Source of the DNA: Jingweiarchaeum tengchongense
GTDB taxonomy: Archaea > Nanobdellota > Nanobdellia > Jingweiarchaeales > Jingweiarchaeaceae
Reading direction: 5' to 3'
DNA length: 6,887 nt
Assembly (NCBI GenBank): GCA_038874075.1
Contig: JAVZDD010000028.1
Coordinates: 1-6,887 of the forward strand
Shown here: piece after piece, positions 1-6,063 of the stretch
Numbering within the stretch: position 1 is the stretch's first letter
Layout: every line of letters begins with the position of its first letter
Translations under genes and position numbers: made by a program
Notes under the pieces: generated by a model
Database searches by the model: none
Seen by the model: only the letters and a program-made list of their open reading frames with translations
What the model was told of the DNA's origin: nothing

Positions 1-78
1 GAAGCAAAATTGAAATCCTATTGCGAAGCAATGAAGAAGTTATTGAAGATTGTGGAAGGTGAAATCGTTGCAAGGTGA
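1..78 (+). CDS. 3' end of an unidentified protein (partial)
   Basis: Frame 1 is open from the first base of the window to a TGA at 76-78, giving 25 residues that end in IVEGEIVAR. The stretch is rich in Lys and Glu and looks like the last helix of a soluble protein. Its start lies outside the window. The next gene starts inside this one in another frame and uses its last codons as a ribosome binding site, which is the layout expected of two co-transcribed genes and supports this frame being real. The family cannot be recognised from so short a tail. Confidence 0.5.
   Translation, partial: EAKLKSYCEAMKKLLKIVEGEIVAR
58..62 (+). promoter_or_regulatory. Shine-Dalgarno site that decides the TTG start at 68
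   Basis: GGTGA at 58-62 matches the archaeal 16S anti-Shine-Dalgarno sequence and ends 5 bases before the TTG at 68-70. The other in-frame candidates (TTG at 50, GTG at 59) have no comparable site at a workable distance. The site lies inside the upstream reading frame. Confidence 0.5.
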
Positions 79-460
79 ATTTTTAGAAAGGGCTGAGATT
101 GAGCTAGAGAAAGCACAGAAAATAATAAAGAAGATAGAGTTTTCACCTGGTGACGTCGTACAAAATTGTGTTTTGGCATTGATGGACTCAATAAATTTCA
201 TTTGCTCAGCAATTTTGGGAAGATTGAGCACTGTTGATGAGGATTACCTTATACTCATAGACAGGCATGAAAAGGAGATTAGCGAACTCATCAGACTTTA
301 CTTCTATTTGAAAAACGTGGCAAACAAGAAGTACAATAAAGTGGAAAGATCAGTGATAAGGGTCGATGGATGGAAAAGTTCATTTTATTTGAAAAAAAGT
401 GACCTTGAAGAATATTTGGAAAAAGTCAGGGAACATATCAACAAGATAAAGTTCAAGTAA
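68..460 (+). CDS. Small helical protein, possibly HEPN-like
   Basis: The protein has 130 residues from a TTG start at 68, chosen because GGTGA lies 5 bases upstream. The frame is open back to the stop at 44-46, so a TTG at 50 giving 136 residues is possible. The sequence reads as mostly alpha-helical. It has an amphipathic N-terminal helix with a KAQKIIKKIEF segment, a central hydrophobic helix around ALMDSINFICSAILGRL, a helix with RHEKEISELIRLYFYLK, and a C-terminal helix following KSDLEEYL. This arrangement recalls HEPN-type proteins of archaea, but I do not see the RxxxxH ribonuclease motif, so RNase activity is not supported. It overlaps the upstream gene by 11 bases and converges on the PAP2 gene, whose stop is only 12 bases away. 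Function is unknown; the HEPN link is a weak resemblance. Confidence 0.65.
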   Translation: MQGEFLERAEIELEKAQKIIKKIEFSPGDVVQNCVLALMDSINFICSAILGRLSTVDEDYLILIDRHEKEISELIRLYFYLKNVANKKYNKVERSVIRVDGWKSSFYLKKSDLEEYLEKVREHINKIKFK

Positions 461-472
461 TTGAAAGGTCCA

Positions 473-988
473 TCACCCTAAATAAAATTTTTTAAGGATG
501 GCATCTATCTTCTTTTCCCTCTCTATCACAAATTTCGAAACGATGAAACCTATGATTGCACCTGCGATTACATCGCTCAAATAATGCACACCTAAGTAAA
601 CCCTGGAAAGTGATACTGCAATGGCTATCAAGTAGAAAATGTACTTGTATTTTGGATAAAAATTTGAGAAGAAGACAGCGAAAACAAATGCGATGCTTGC
701 ATGGCCTGATGGGAAGGAATAGCTACTTGCTAGGAATATGGGGTTACTTTGGATGAAAAAAGGTCTTGGTCTTTGAACAATGAACTTTACCACGTTCACG
801 ATGATGAAATTGAATAGGAGTGCGATGAGCATTGTTGAAATTTTTTTCTTTGTTTGATGAAGAATTATGAGGACCAACGGAAAAAATGCGAATGAAAAAA
901 ACACAGAAAAAAATATAGAAAACAGATCGAACACGACGTTTCTACAACCGCTTGCAATCAATAAGCTAATTGCGGCGTCTATGTTCAT
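473..988 (-). CDS. PAP2-family membrane phosphatase
   Basis: This 171-residue membrane protein carries all three signature motifs of the type 2 phosphatidic acid phosphatase (PAP2) superfamily. They are K68-x6-R75-P76, PSGH at 93-96, and S128-R129-x5-H135-x3-D139. In this family the His of PSGH and the last His and Asp form the phosphoryl-transfer site. Substrates are lipid phosphates or pyrophosphates such as isoprenoid diphosphates. Hydrophobic segments lie at about 21-45, 50-70, 97-110, 116-127 and 139-153, and the C-terminal end is charged. The active site should face outside the membrane, as is usual for the family. The ATG overlaps the TGA of the RAM-domain gene as ATGA, so the two are almost certainly translated from one minus-strand transcript. 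An undecaprenyl-type or archaeal polyprenyl diphosphate phosphatase role is plausible, but the substrate cannot be read from sequence. Confidence 0.92.
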   Translation of the reverse strand: MNIDAAISLLIASGCRNVVFDLFSIFFSVFFSFAFFPLVLIILHQTKKKISTMLIALLFNFIIVNVVKFIVQRPRPFFIQSNPIFLASSYSFPSGHASIAFVFAVFFSNFYPKYKYIFYLIAIAVSLSRVYLGVHYLSDVIAGAIIGFIVSKFVIEREKKIDAILKKFYLG

Positions 989-1218
989 TTGGCAACGATC
1001 ATTGTTGAAGTTCTTTCAATGTTCTTGTCTCTTCTTATCCTCAATATGAAGTTCTGCAAGTCTTCCATTGTCGGTAGCTCAACCTTCGTGATGATATCAT
1101 ATTCTCCGTAAACAATTCCAACATCTTTTACGATCTTCTCCTTCATTAGTCTTCCTGCAACTTCGTCTTCTGTTCCTGGCTTCACTATTATCAAAATGTA
1201 TGCGGTAACCATTTTCAC
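985..1218 (-). CDS. Stand-alone Lrp/AsnC ligand-binding (RAM) domain protein
   Basis: The 77-residue product is one complete RAM domain (Regulation of Amino acid Metabolism), the C-terminal effector-binding part of Lrp/AsnC regulators, without the helix-turn-helix. Typical features are the first strand TAYILIIVKPG, the helix TEDEVAGRLM, the strands VGIVYGEYDIITKVEL, the helix MEDLQNFILRI, and a last strand ending STMIVAK. Such proteins are common in archaea. They form dimers or higher oligomers and are thought to bind amino acids or modulate full-length Lrp proteins. The GTG at 1218 is chosen because GAGGT (1227-1223) lies 4 bases upstream. An ATG two codons later (1212) is the alternative. 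It is the first gene of a minus-strand operon and overlaps the PAP2 phosphatase gene by ATGA. Any link between the two functions is unknown. Confidence 0.88.
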   Translation of the reverse strand: MKMVTAYILIIVKPGTEDEVAGRLMKEKIVKDVGIVYGEYDIITKVELPTMEDLQNFILRIRRDKNIERTSTMIVAK

Positions 1219-1222
1219 ATCA

Positions 1223-1227
1223 ACCTC
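1223..1227 (-). promoter_or_regulatory. Shine-Dalgarno site of the RAM-domain gene
   Basis: Read on the minus strand, GAGGT ends 4 bases before the GTG at 1218 and 10 bases before the ATG at 1212. The spacing favours the GTG start. Confidence 0.5.
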
Positions 1228-1252
1228 TTCTTAAATATTAATGAACTACTTT

Positions 1253-1260
1253 TATTTATA
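1253..1260 (-). promoter_or_regulatory. Putative TATA box for the RAM/PAP2 operon
   Basis: On the minus strand this reads TATAAATA, a good archaeal TATA box. Transcription would begin near 1230, leaving a leader of about a dozen bases that just holds the Shine-Dalgarno site. It shares the 114-base divergent region with the eL15 promoter. Confidence 0.5.
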
Positions 1261-1289
1261 GATATCTAAATCAAGATTATAAAGAAAAG

Positions 1290-1300
1290 TTTAAAAATTA
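1290..1300 (+). promoter_or_regulatory. Putative TATA box for the eL15 gene
   Basis: TTTAAAAATTA, preceded by a purine-rich AAAGAAAAG stretch that could serve as a BRE, sits about 38 bases before the ATG. Transcription from about 1319 would leave a short leader that includes GTGAT at 1324-1328, a Shine-Dalgarno-like site 4 bases before the start codon. The surrounding DNA is very AT-rich, so the exact box is uncertain. Confidence 0.45.
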
Positions 1301-1332
1301 ATAAAAATATGATTAAAGGACGAGTGATGTAG

Positions 1333-1899
1333 ATGGGATTTTACAAGTATCTAAGCGAAGCTTGGAAGAAGCATGGAGTTAGTAAGGAAGAATTGATGAA
1401 ATGGAGAGAGCAAGAGAGTGTTGTTAGGATTGACAAGCCAACGAGATTGGATAGGGCAAGAGCGCTCGGATACAAGGACAAGAAAGGAATCGTCGTTGTC
1501 CGAGTGAAGGTGAGGAAGGGAGGTAGAAAGAGGGAAACTCCGGCGAAGGGAAGGAAGCCCGGTAAAAGTGGACTTGTGAAGTACGTAGTAAAAAAATCAC
1601 TCCGCTTAATTGCAGAGCAAAGAGCGCAGGATAAGTATCCAAACCTTGAAGTACTGAACAGCTACTTTGTTGGTGAGGATGGGCAAAGAAAGTGGTTTGA
1701 AGTGATTCTTGTTGATCCGAATAGTCCTTCCATAAAAAATGATAAAGATTTGGGATGGATATGTGAGAAACAGCATAGGAAAAGGGTGTATCGTGGATTG
1801 ACAGCTGCTGGAAAGAAAGGAAGGGGGTTATTCAAAAAAGGAAAAGGCGCTGAGCGCGTAAGACCAAGCATAAGGGCGCACTTAAGAAAAGGTAAGTAG
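1333..1899 (+). CDS. rpl15e: Large-subunit ribosomal protein eL15 (L15e)
   Basis: The 188-residue, strongly basic protein matches eL15, a component of the archaeal and eukaryotic 50S/60S subunit that binds 23S rRNA. Conserved blocks are the N-terminal YKYLSEAWKK, then PTRLDRARALGY, a basic KVRKGGRKRETPAKGRKPGK loop, YPNLEVLNSYFVGEDG, WFEVILVDP, the LGWICEKQHRKRVYRGLTAAG region, and the C-terminal GKGAERVRPSIRAH. It is near full family length. The segment between the first block and PTRLDRAR looks a few residues shorter than in many archaeal versions. The ATG is preceded by GTGAT at a suitable distance. The gene appears monocistronic: a divergent operon lies upstream, and the next gene starts 117 bases later with its own promoter. 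It is the clearest archaeal marker in the window. Confidence 0.97.
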   Translation: MGFYKYLSEAWKKHGVSKEELMKWREQESVVRIDKPTRLDRARALGYKDKKGIVVVRVKVRKGGRKRETPAKGRKPGKSGLVKYVVKKSLRLIAEQRAQDKYPNLEVLNSYFVGEDGQRKWFEVILVDPNSPSIKNDKDLGWICEKQHRKRVYRGLTAAGKKGRGLFKKGKGAERVRPSIRAHLRKGK

Positions 1900-1982
1900 T
1901 TCTATTCATTAAAATACTAAGTATTGGATGTTGGACGAAGAATGGATAATTTCTTTAAACTAGCACACCTTCAAGGACTTAA

Positions 1983-1994
1983 ATTTATTTAAAT
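1983..1994 (+). promoter_or_regulatory. Putative TATA box for the rhomboid gene
   Basis: An ATTTATTTAAAT stretch is centred about 27 bases before the ATG at 2016, which is the usual TATA-to-transcription-start distance in archaea. No Shine-Dalgarno sequence lies before the ATG, so the transcript is probably leaderless. The rest of the eL15-rhomboid gap (1900-1982) shows nothing clear beyond a short AT-rich palindrome. Confidence 0.45.
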
Positions 1995-2015
1995 CCAGAG
2001 CGCCAAATTCATAAA

Positions 2016-2816
2016 ATGCTAAAAATGTGGGAGAAGAAAGAATATTTATTTTTCTTTGTATTGGTGCCCTTAGCGCTCATTCTAATCTATCTCATTCCAC
2101 AAAGCGTGAAAGAATCGCATTTCATTTTGCACTGTGAAAAGCAGCAGGCACTTAATCTTTTTTTATCAAACTATACGCATTCTGACCTTCAACATTTGTT
2201 GAATAACCTGTTATTATACCTATCCCTCATGCTGCTCATTTTCAAATTTGAGACAAAGAAGGGAAATTTTTATGTTTCAGTACTTTCAATTTTTCTCGTT
2301 CTACCCTGGATAACATCAATCTCAACTTGCTTAATTAAAAATATACCTCCATCCCAAGGTTCGTCGGGTATCTTTGCTGGATTTGCTGGTTATTTCTTAT
2401 ACGTTTTTTACAATTACTTAAAAGAAAAATGCAAATTGAAATTGAGCACACATTTCGTGACCATGATCTTCGTTTTAAATGCGGCAATAGCAATGTGGAT
2501 GAATGGAGTATACCAACCTGCAATTCTGATCTCCTCCTCACTTATCTTTTTAATCTACTATAACAAGGTTAGTCTTCTAGCGCTCTTTTCCTTCTTGAGC
2601 ACAAAATTCAAAGAGCTGAAGAAAGAGAATTTGAAGGAACGATTGAAAATTGTGTTTTGGATTTCGCTAATGATGCCTTTTCTTTTTCTACTTCCATTTC
2701 TGATCCCTAAGAATGTCATAGCTGGTGGATCGCTTACAAACACACTTGCGCATTACATCGGTTACATATTCGGCCTGTTCCTACCGATTTTGCTTGATCT
2801 CTTGAAAAATTTGTAA
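2016..2816 (+). CDS. Rhomboid-family intramembrane serine protease, atypical
   Basis: This 266-residue multi-pass membrane protein carries the rhomboid signature. H55, H60 and N64 have the same spacing as His145, His150 and Asn154 of E. coli GlpG. The sequence GSSGIFAGFAGY (115-126) matches the GxSG helix, with S117 as nucleophile. AHYIGYIFGLFLP (245-257) matches the last helix, with H246 as the catalytic base. Rhomboids cut substrates within membranes. Unlike GlpG, where Ser and His are 53 residues apart, here they are 129 apart. The interval holds several hydrophobic segments (about 146-163, 167-195, 211-230) and a charged loop at 197-210. Extra membrane passes are therefore likely. The start is the ATG at 2016, with no Shine-Dalgarno site. 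It lies between eL15 and the CRISPR operon, and substrates are unknown. Active-site residues favour a working protease over a pseudoenzyme. Confidence 0.82.
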   Translation: MLKMWEKKEYLFFFVLVPLALILIYLIPQSVKESHFILHCEKQQALNLFLSNYTHSDLQHLLNNLLLYLSLMLLIFKFETKKGNFYVSVLSIFLVLPWITSISTCLIKNIPPSQGSSGIFAGFAGYFLYVFYNYLKEKCKLKLSTHFVTMIFVLNAAIAMWMNGVYQPAILISSSLIFLIYYNKVSLLALFSFLSTKFKELKKENLKERLKIVFWISLMMPFLFLLPFLIPKNVIAGGSLTNTLAHYIGYIFGLFLPILLDLLKNL

Positions 2817-2843
2817 CCAGAACTTCTTTTGACTAGTAACAAA

Positions 2844-2857
2844 AAATTTAAAAAAAG
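2844..2857 (+). promoter_or_regulatory. Putative TATA box for the cas6-csm operon
   Basis: AAATTTAAAAAAAG sits in the 67-base gap after the rhomboid gene, centred about 33 bases before the cas6 ATG. No ribosome binding site precedes that ATG, so the message probably starts close to or at it. A pyrimidine-rich CTTCTTTT at 2823-2830 could end the rhomboid transcript, but this is weak. Confidence 0.42.
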
Positions 2858-2883
2858 AAAATTAATCAAAACCAAAAGCAAAA

Positions 2884-3624
2884 ATGAGGATTTTAATCGA
2901 GCTTCAAGCATTGAAGGATGCAATATACGATAATAAATACCATCATAAATTACAGGGTGCCATTTACAACCTATTAAAAAATACAATCTTCAGCAATCTT
3001 CACAGCAAAAAAGGTTACAAGTTCTTCTGCTTTTCCAACATCTTCCCATTCGATGACATAAAAACTGGTGATATACGACGATTTTTAATTTCCTCACCAA
3101 ACAAAGAACTCATAAATGCAATAAAATATCAAATTGAGAGTGATATGGAAAGAACAATAAATGTAGGTGAAATGGAATTCAAGGTGAATGATTATAAGAT
3201 TTTAAAACCGAAGTTAGGTAGGAGCTGTTCTCTAATCACGGGTACACCGATTGTGATGAGGATACCAAGGAAAAACTACAAGGAATATGGAATGAGATCA
3301 AAATATGATTATACCTACTGGCGTCCGAACCATCCTTTCGAAGCTTTTATCAATCAGATAACAGAAAACCTGTTCAAAAAATACAATGAGTTTCATGGCA
3401 CAGAAGCAAAGGAATTTCCAATATTCCAACAATTCCTCCTTAAGAAAAGCGTTTGTAATCACGTGGTAATCGAGGGAAAAGAAATAAAAATATTTGGTTC
3501 ATTATGGCAATTTATATTTGATTACCTTGACAATGACCAAAGAGAAATTTTACAATTCGGTCTCGAGACCGGATTGGGTGAGTTAAATAGTTTGGGATTC
3601 GGATTCATGAACGTGGTGAAATGA
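2884..3624 (+). CDS. cas6: Cas6 CRISPR RNA endoribonuclease
   Basis: This 246-residue RAMP protein cuts the CRISPR repeat transcript to release crRNAs that load onto the Csm complex. The diagnostic C-terminal glycine-rich loop is GLGELNSLGFGFMNVVK (230-246). The N-terminal half has the family pattern: LQGAIYNLL (23-31), LHSKKGYKFFCFSNIF (39-54) and a YDYTYWRP segment near 141. By comparison with the Tyr-His-Lys site of Pyrococcus Cas6, likely catalytic residues are Y28, H40 and K46; this assignment is inferred. The length is normal for Cas6. The gene heads the operon, apparently from a leaderless promoter. Its TGA at 3622-3624 directly abuts the csm1 ATG, indicating translational coupling. 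No CRISPR array is in this window, so the repeats it cuts lie elsewhere. Confidence 0.93.
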   Translation: MRILIELQALKDAIYDNKYHHKLQGAIYNLLKNTIFSNLHSKKGYKFFCFSNIFPFDDIKTGDIRRFLISSPNKELINAIKYQIESDMERTINVGEMEFKVNDYKILKPKLGRSCSLITGTPIVMRIPRKNYKEYGMRSKYDYTYWRPNHPFEAFINQITENLFKKYNEFHGTEAKEFPIFQQFLLKKSVCNHVVIEGKEIKIFGSLWQFIFDYLDNDQREILQFGLETGLGELNSLGFGFMNVVK

Positions 3625-6063
3625 ATGGATGATGAGGAATTCAGAATTGTAGTTTCTGCATTATTGCATGACTTAGGAAAATTTTATATGAGAACACATT
3701 CAGTGGAGGAGTGTCTTGGTAAAAAAACAGGTGAAAAATTAACTCATGAAGAACTTTTAAATAGAGTAAAGGGGAAAGTGGGGTTAAACATTGGTGAAGG
3801 CCTTAGTATTAACATAAAAGATGAGTATGTAAAACTTGGGGATTGGATCTCAGCTCAGGAAAGAGAAGAATATGAAAGAGAGATAAGTAGAGAAGAAATA
3901 AAGGATGTAAGGGAAAAACCTCTTATATCTATTTTTAGTTTGGTAACCTTAAACAAAAATGAAACTATGGAGATGGGACTGAAACATAAAAATTTATCAC
4001 TAGAACTACCAAGAGAAGATAATTTTGTATTTGATGGATTTAAGGAAGAACTATATGATGGATTTAAAACAGAATTTGAGAAAATTTCTAAGTGTACTGA
4101 AAAAGAAAAAAGAAGAGAATACATAAAAAAGATCCTCAGTTTAATGAAAAAATACCTGATTACAATCCCATCCGCCTCATACTACGCAAAACCCACAATA
4201 GATTTATATCACCATTCTAAATCATCCGCCGCCATTGCACTTTGTTTGTACAGATACTTTAAGAATGATAATAAATCGAAAGAAGAACTTATAGAAGTGA
4301 TAAAAAAATATTTTGAGAGGAAGAAGTCGGTAAATGAAGAAGAATTAGATAAGCTTTATGAAGAAATGAAAAGGGATCCTACGTATACAAAAAAATGCTT
4401 TTTACTTGTGAAAGGGGATATGTCTGGAATACAGGATTTCATCTCTACCATTTCAACTGATAAAGCAATGAAAACTTTGAAAGGTAGATCATTTTACTTG
4501 TCTACGTTAAATAAACTCATCGCATTAAAACTTTTAGAAAAATTGGATTTACCTGAGACGAATTTAATATATTCAAGTGGTGGAACATTTGAGTTAATTT
4601 GTGATAATTCTAAAAGTAATAAAGAAAAAATTAATGAGTTTATACAAGAAGTTAATAGGAAATTATTTGACTTATTCAGAATAAAAATTTTCATTGCTAT
4701 TGGGTATAAGGAGATGTCGCCCCTAGATTTTGATTCTAAAATATTTAAGGATTTTATTTCTGGAAATGAGGAAGAATGGATTATGGTCTCAGATAAACTC
4801 AGAAAATTTGATTTTATTCTTGAAAAAAAAGGTTTTGAAATCGAAAAAGCTGGAATAGATGAATGTAGTATATGTAAGGCAGAGATAGAAGAAAAGAAAG
4901 AAAATTGTGATCTATGTGAAAAGTTCATTGATTTAAGAGATTATATAAAAAAATGTCAAATTAATAAAAGAATTAAATCACTAAAAGGTTATAAAGATAT
5001 TTTCTTATTTGATGACATTGATGAACTTATATATGCCGAACACTCCTATTTAAATAAGATTGAAGGAATATTTGATATTTTTCCAACTGGTTTGGTTTTA
5101 GAAGAAAATAATAATGTTAAGGAACTAGATGAAATTGTAAAGATTTCTGGTTCAGAAGAAAAGAAGAAAATTGCAGCTTTAAAATTCGATTTAGATAATC
5201 TCGGAGAAATATTCAAGAATGGATTAGGTGAAAGTTTAACTCTTTCAACTTATTCAAGACTTAGTTTCTATATCTCGTTATTTTTCGAAGGTATAATTAA
5301 TACTATATGGGAAAATAAGTACAAGGACAAGGTAATATTAATTTACTCTGGCGGTGATGATGGATTCGTAGTTGGTGAGTGTTTTGCTGTGCTGGATTTT
5401 GCCAAAGATCTTTACAATTATTTTAAAATATTCGTGGGAAAACATCAGGATTTCAACATATCTGCTGCATATGGGGTTTACGATGTTAAATACCCAATAA
5501 AAAAAATCTTTGAAAATTTGGAAGATCAACTGAAAAAAGCTAAGGAAGAAGATAAGGAAAAAAATAAGATATGTCTGAATGGGGAAGTTTTAAGATGGAA
5601 TTACTTTGATAACTTTACTGAATCAATATTCGAGGGAAAATATGAAGAGCCAGGGATCGAAGATTTAGAAAAAAATGACTTTGAATTCATGGTCAAACTT
5701 ACAAATTATTTCTTAAAACTTATTAAGGAGGAAAAAATGTCTTCTGTGATGCTTCATAGAATAATAGAAATGTCATCAAATACGATTGAAAAATTAAATA
5801 CAAATATAGAGAACAAGAAAAAAGAAAAAATTGTACCTAATGTTTATGGAATGAGATATCTTTTGGTGAGGAATATAAAAGAAGACAAAAAAGTTTGTGA
5901 AAAATTGTATAAATTGTGGGAGAAATCTATTTTGCGTATGCCTCTTACAAAAAATGGTATCAGTGAAGCAATCTACAAAATGAGATGTTTTAAAGTTGCT
6001 AGTCAACTAGCCGAACTATATAATCGTTATGAAGAAGGGGTGGTTAAAAATGAATCAAAATAG
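3625..6063 (+). CDS. csm1: Csm1/Cas10, type III-A large subunit with GGDD cyclase motif
   Basis: The 812-residue protein is the signature subunit of the type III-A effector. An N-terminal HD region has LLHDLGKF (H15-D16), GDW (D73) and the YHHS segment (H196-H197). In most Csm1 proteins these positions are ADW and YDHS, and an internal His-His pair lies between HD and ADW; that pair is not seen here. Palm 1 begins at KGDMSGIQDF (263-272) and continues to SSGGTF (317-322). A zinc site is formed by C414-x2-C417 and C428-x2-C431. Palm 2 has FDLDNLG (521-527) and GGDD at 576-579, the site that makes cyclic oligoadenylates from ATP after target RNA binding. A helical C-terminal domain follows. GGTGA at 3615-3619 serves the ATG, which follows the cas6 stop directly. 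The 3' end overlaps csm2 by 14 bases. The gene is very AT-rich. Confidence 0.97.
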   Translation: MDDEEFRIVVSALLHDLGKFYMRTHSVEECLGKKTGEKLTHEELLNRVKGKVGLNIGEGLSINIKDEYVKLGDWISAQEREEYEREISREEIKDVREKPLISIFSLVTLNKNETMEMGLKHKNLSLELPREDNFVFDGFKEELYDGFKTEFEKISKCTEKEKRREYIKKILSLMKKYLITIPSASYYAKPTIDLYHHSKSSAAIALCLYRYFKNDNKSKEELIEVIKKYFERKKSVNEEELDKLYEEMKRDPTYTKKCFLLVKGDMSGIQDFISTISTDKAMKTLKGRSFYLSTLNKLIALKLLEKLDLPETNLIYSSGGTFELICDNSKSNKEKINEFIQEVNRKLFDLFRIKIFIAIGYKEMSPLDFDSKIFKDFISGNEEEWIMVSDKLRKFDFILEKKGFEIEKAGIDECSICKAEIEEKKENCDLCEKFIDLRDYIKKCQINKRIKSLKGYKDIFLFDDIDELIYAEHSYLNKIEGIFDIFPTGLVLEENNNVKELDEIVKISGSEEKKKIAALKFDLDNLGEIFKNGLGESLTLSTYSRLSFYISLFFEGIINTIWENKYKDKVILIYSGGDDGFVVGECFAVLDFAKDLYNYFKIFVGKHQDFNISAAYGVYDVKYPIKKIFENLEDQLKKAKEEDKEKNKICLNGEVLRWNYFDNFTESIFEGKYEEPGIEDLEKNDFEFMVKLTNYFLKLIKEEKMSSVMLHRIIEMSSNTIEKLNTNIENKKKEKIVPNVYGMRYLLVRNIKEDKKVCEKLYKLWEKSILRMPLTKNGISEAIYKMRCFKVASQLAELYNRYEEGVVKNESK
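6037..6043 (+). promoter_or_regulatory. Shine-Dalgarno site that decides the csm2 start
   Basis: GGGGTGG lies inside the 3' end of csm1 and ends 6 bases before the ATG at 6050. It excludes the earlier in-frame ATG at 6029, because the site would then lie inside the coding region. Confidence 0.6.

Noticed and set aside
556..1049. Two + strand open frames (556-756 and 867-1049) opposite the PAP2 gene
   Set aside because: The minus-strand frame carries all three PAP2 motifs, which makes these its shadows.
1321..1330. C-box-like GTGATGT before eL15 (C/D box RNA?)
   Set aside because: It is better explained as the Shine-Dalgarno site. It does not match RTGATGA fully, and no paired D box lies at a proper distance outside the coding region.
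1913..1925. AT-rich 13-base palindrome AATACTAAGTATT after eL15
   Set aside because: It would form at most a 5-bp A/T-rich stem with no T tract after it. Archaeal terminators do not need hairpins, and such a palindrome is likely by chance in AT-rich DNA.
2817..2883. Possible CRISPR array or leader beside cas6
   Set aside because: No direct repeats with regular spacing are seen in this gap or anywhere else in the window.
3855..4124. 89-codon open frame on the minus strand inside csm1
   Set aside because: It lies wholly opposite conserved csm1 coding sequence, is Ser/Leu-rich, and has no start signal of its own.
4494..4928. 144-codon open frame on the minus strand inside csm1
   Set aside because: It is the antisense of a strongly conserved coding region (palm 1 and zinc site). 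The product is a Ser/Phe/Ile-rich string typical of reverse-strand translation of AT-rich DNA, and it matches no family.
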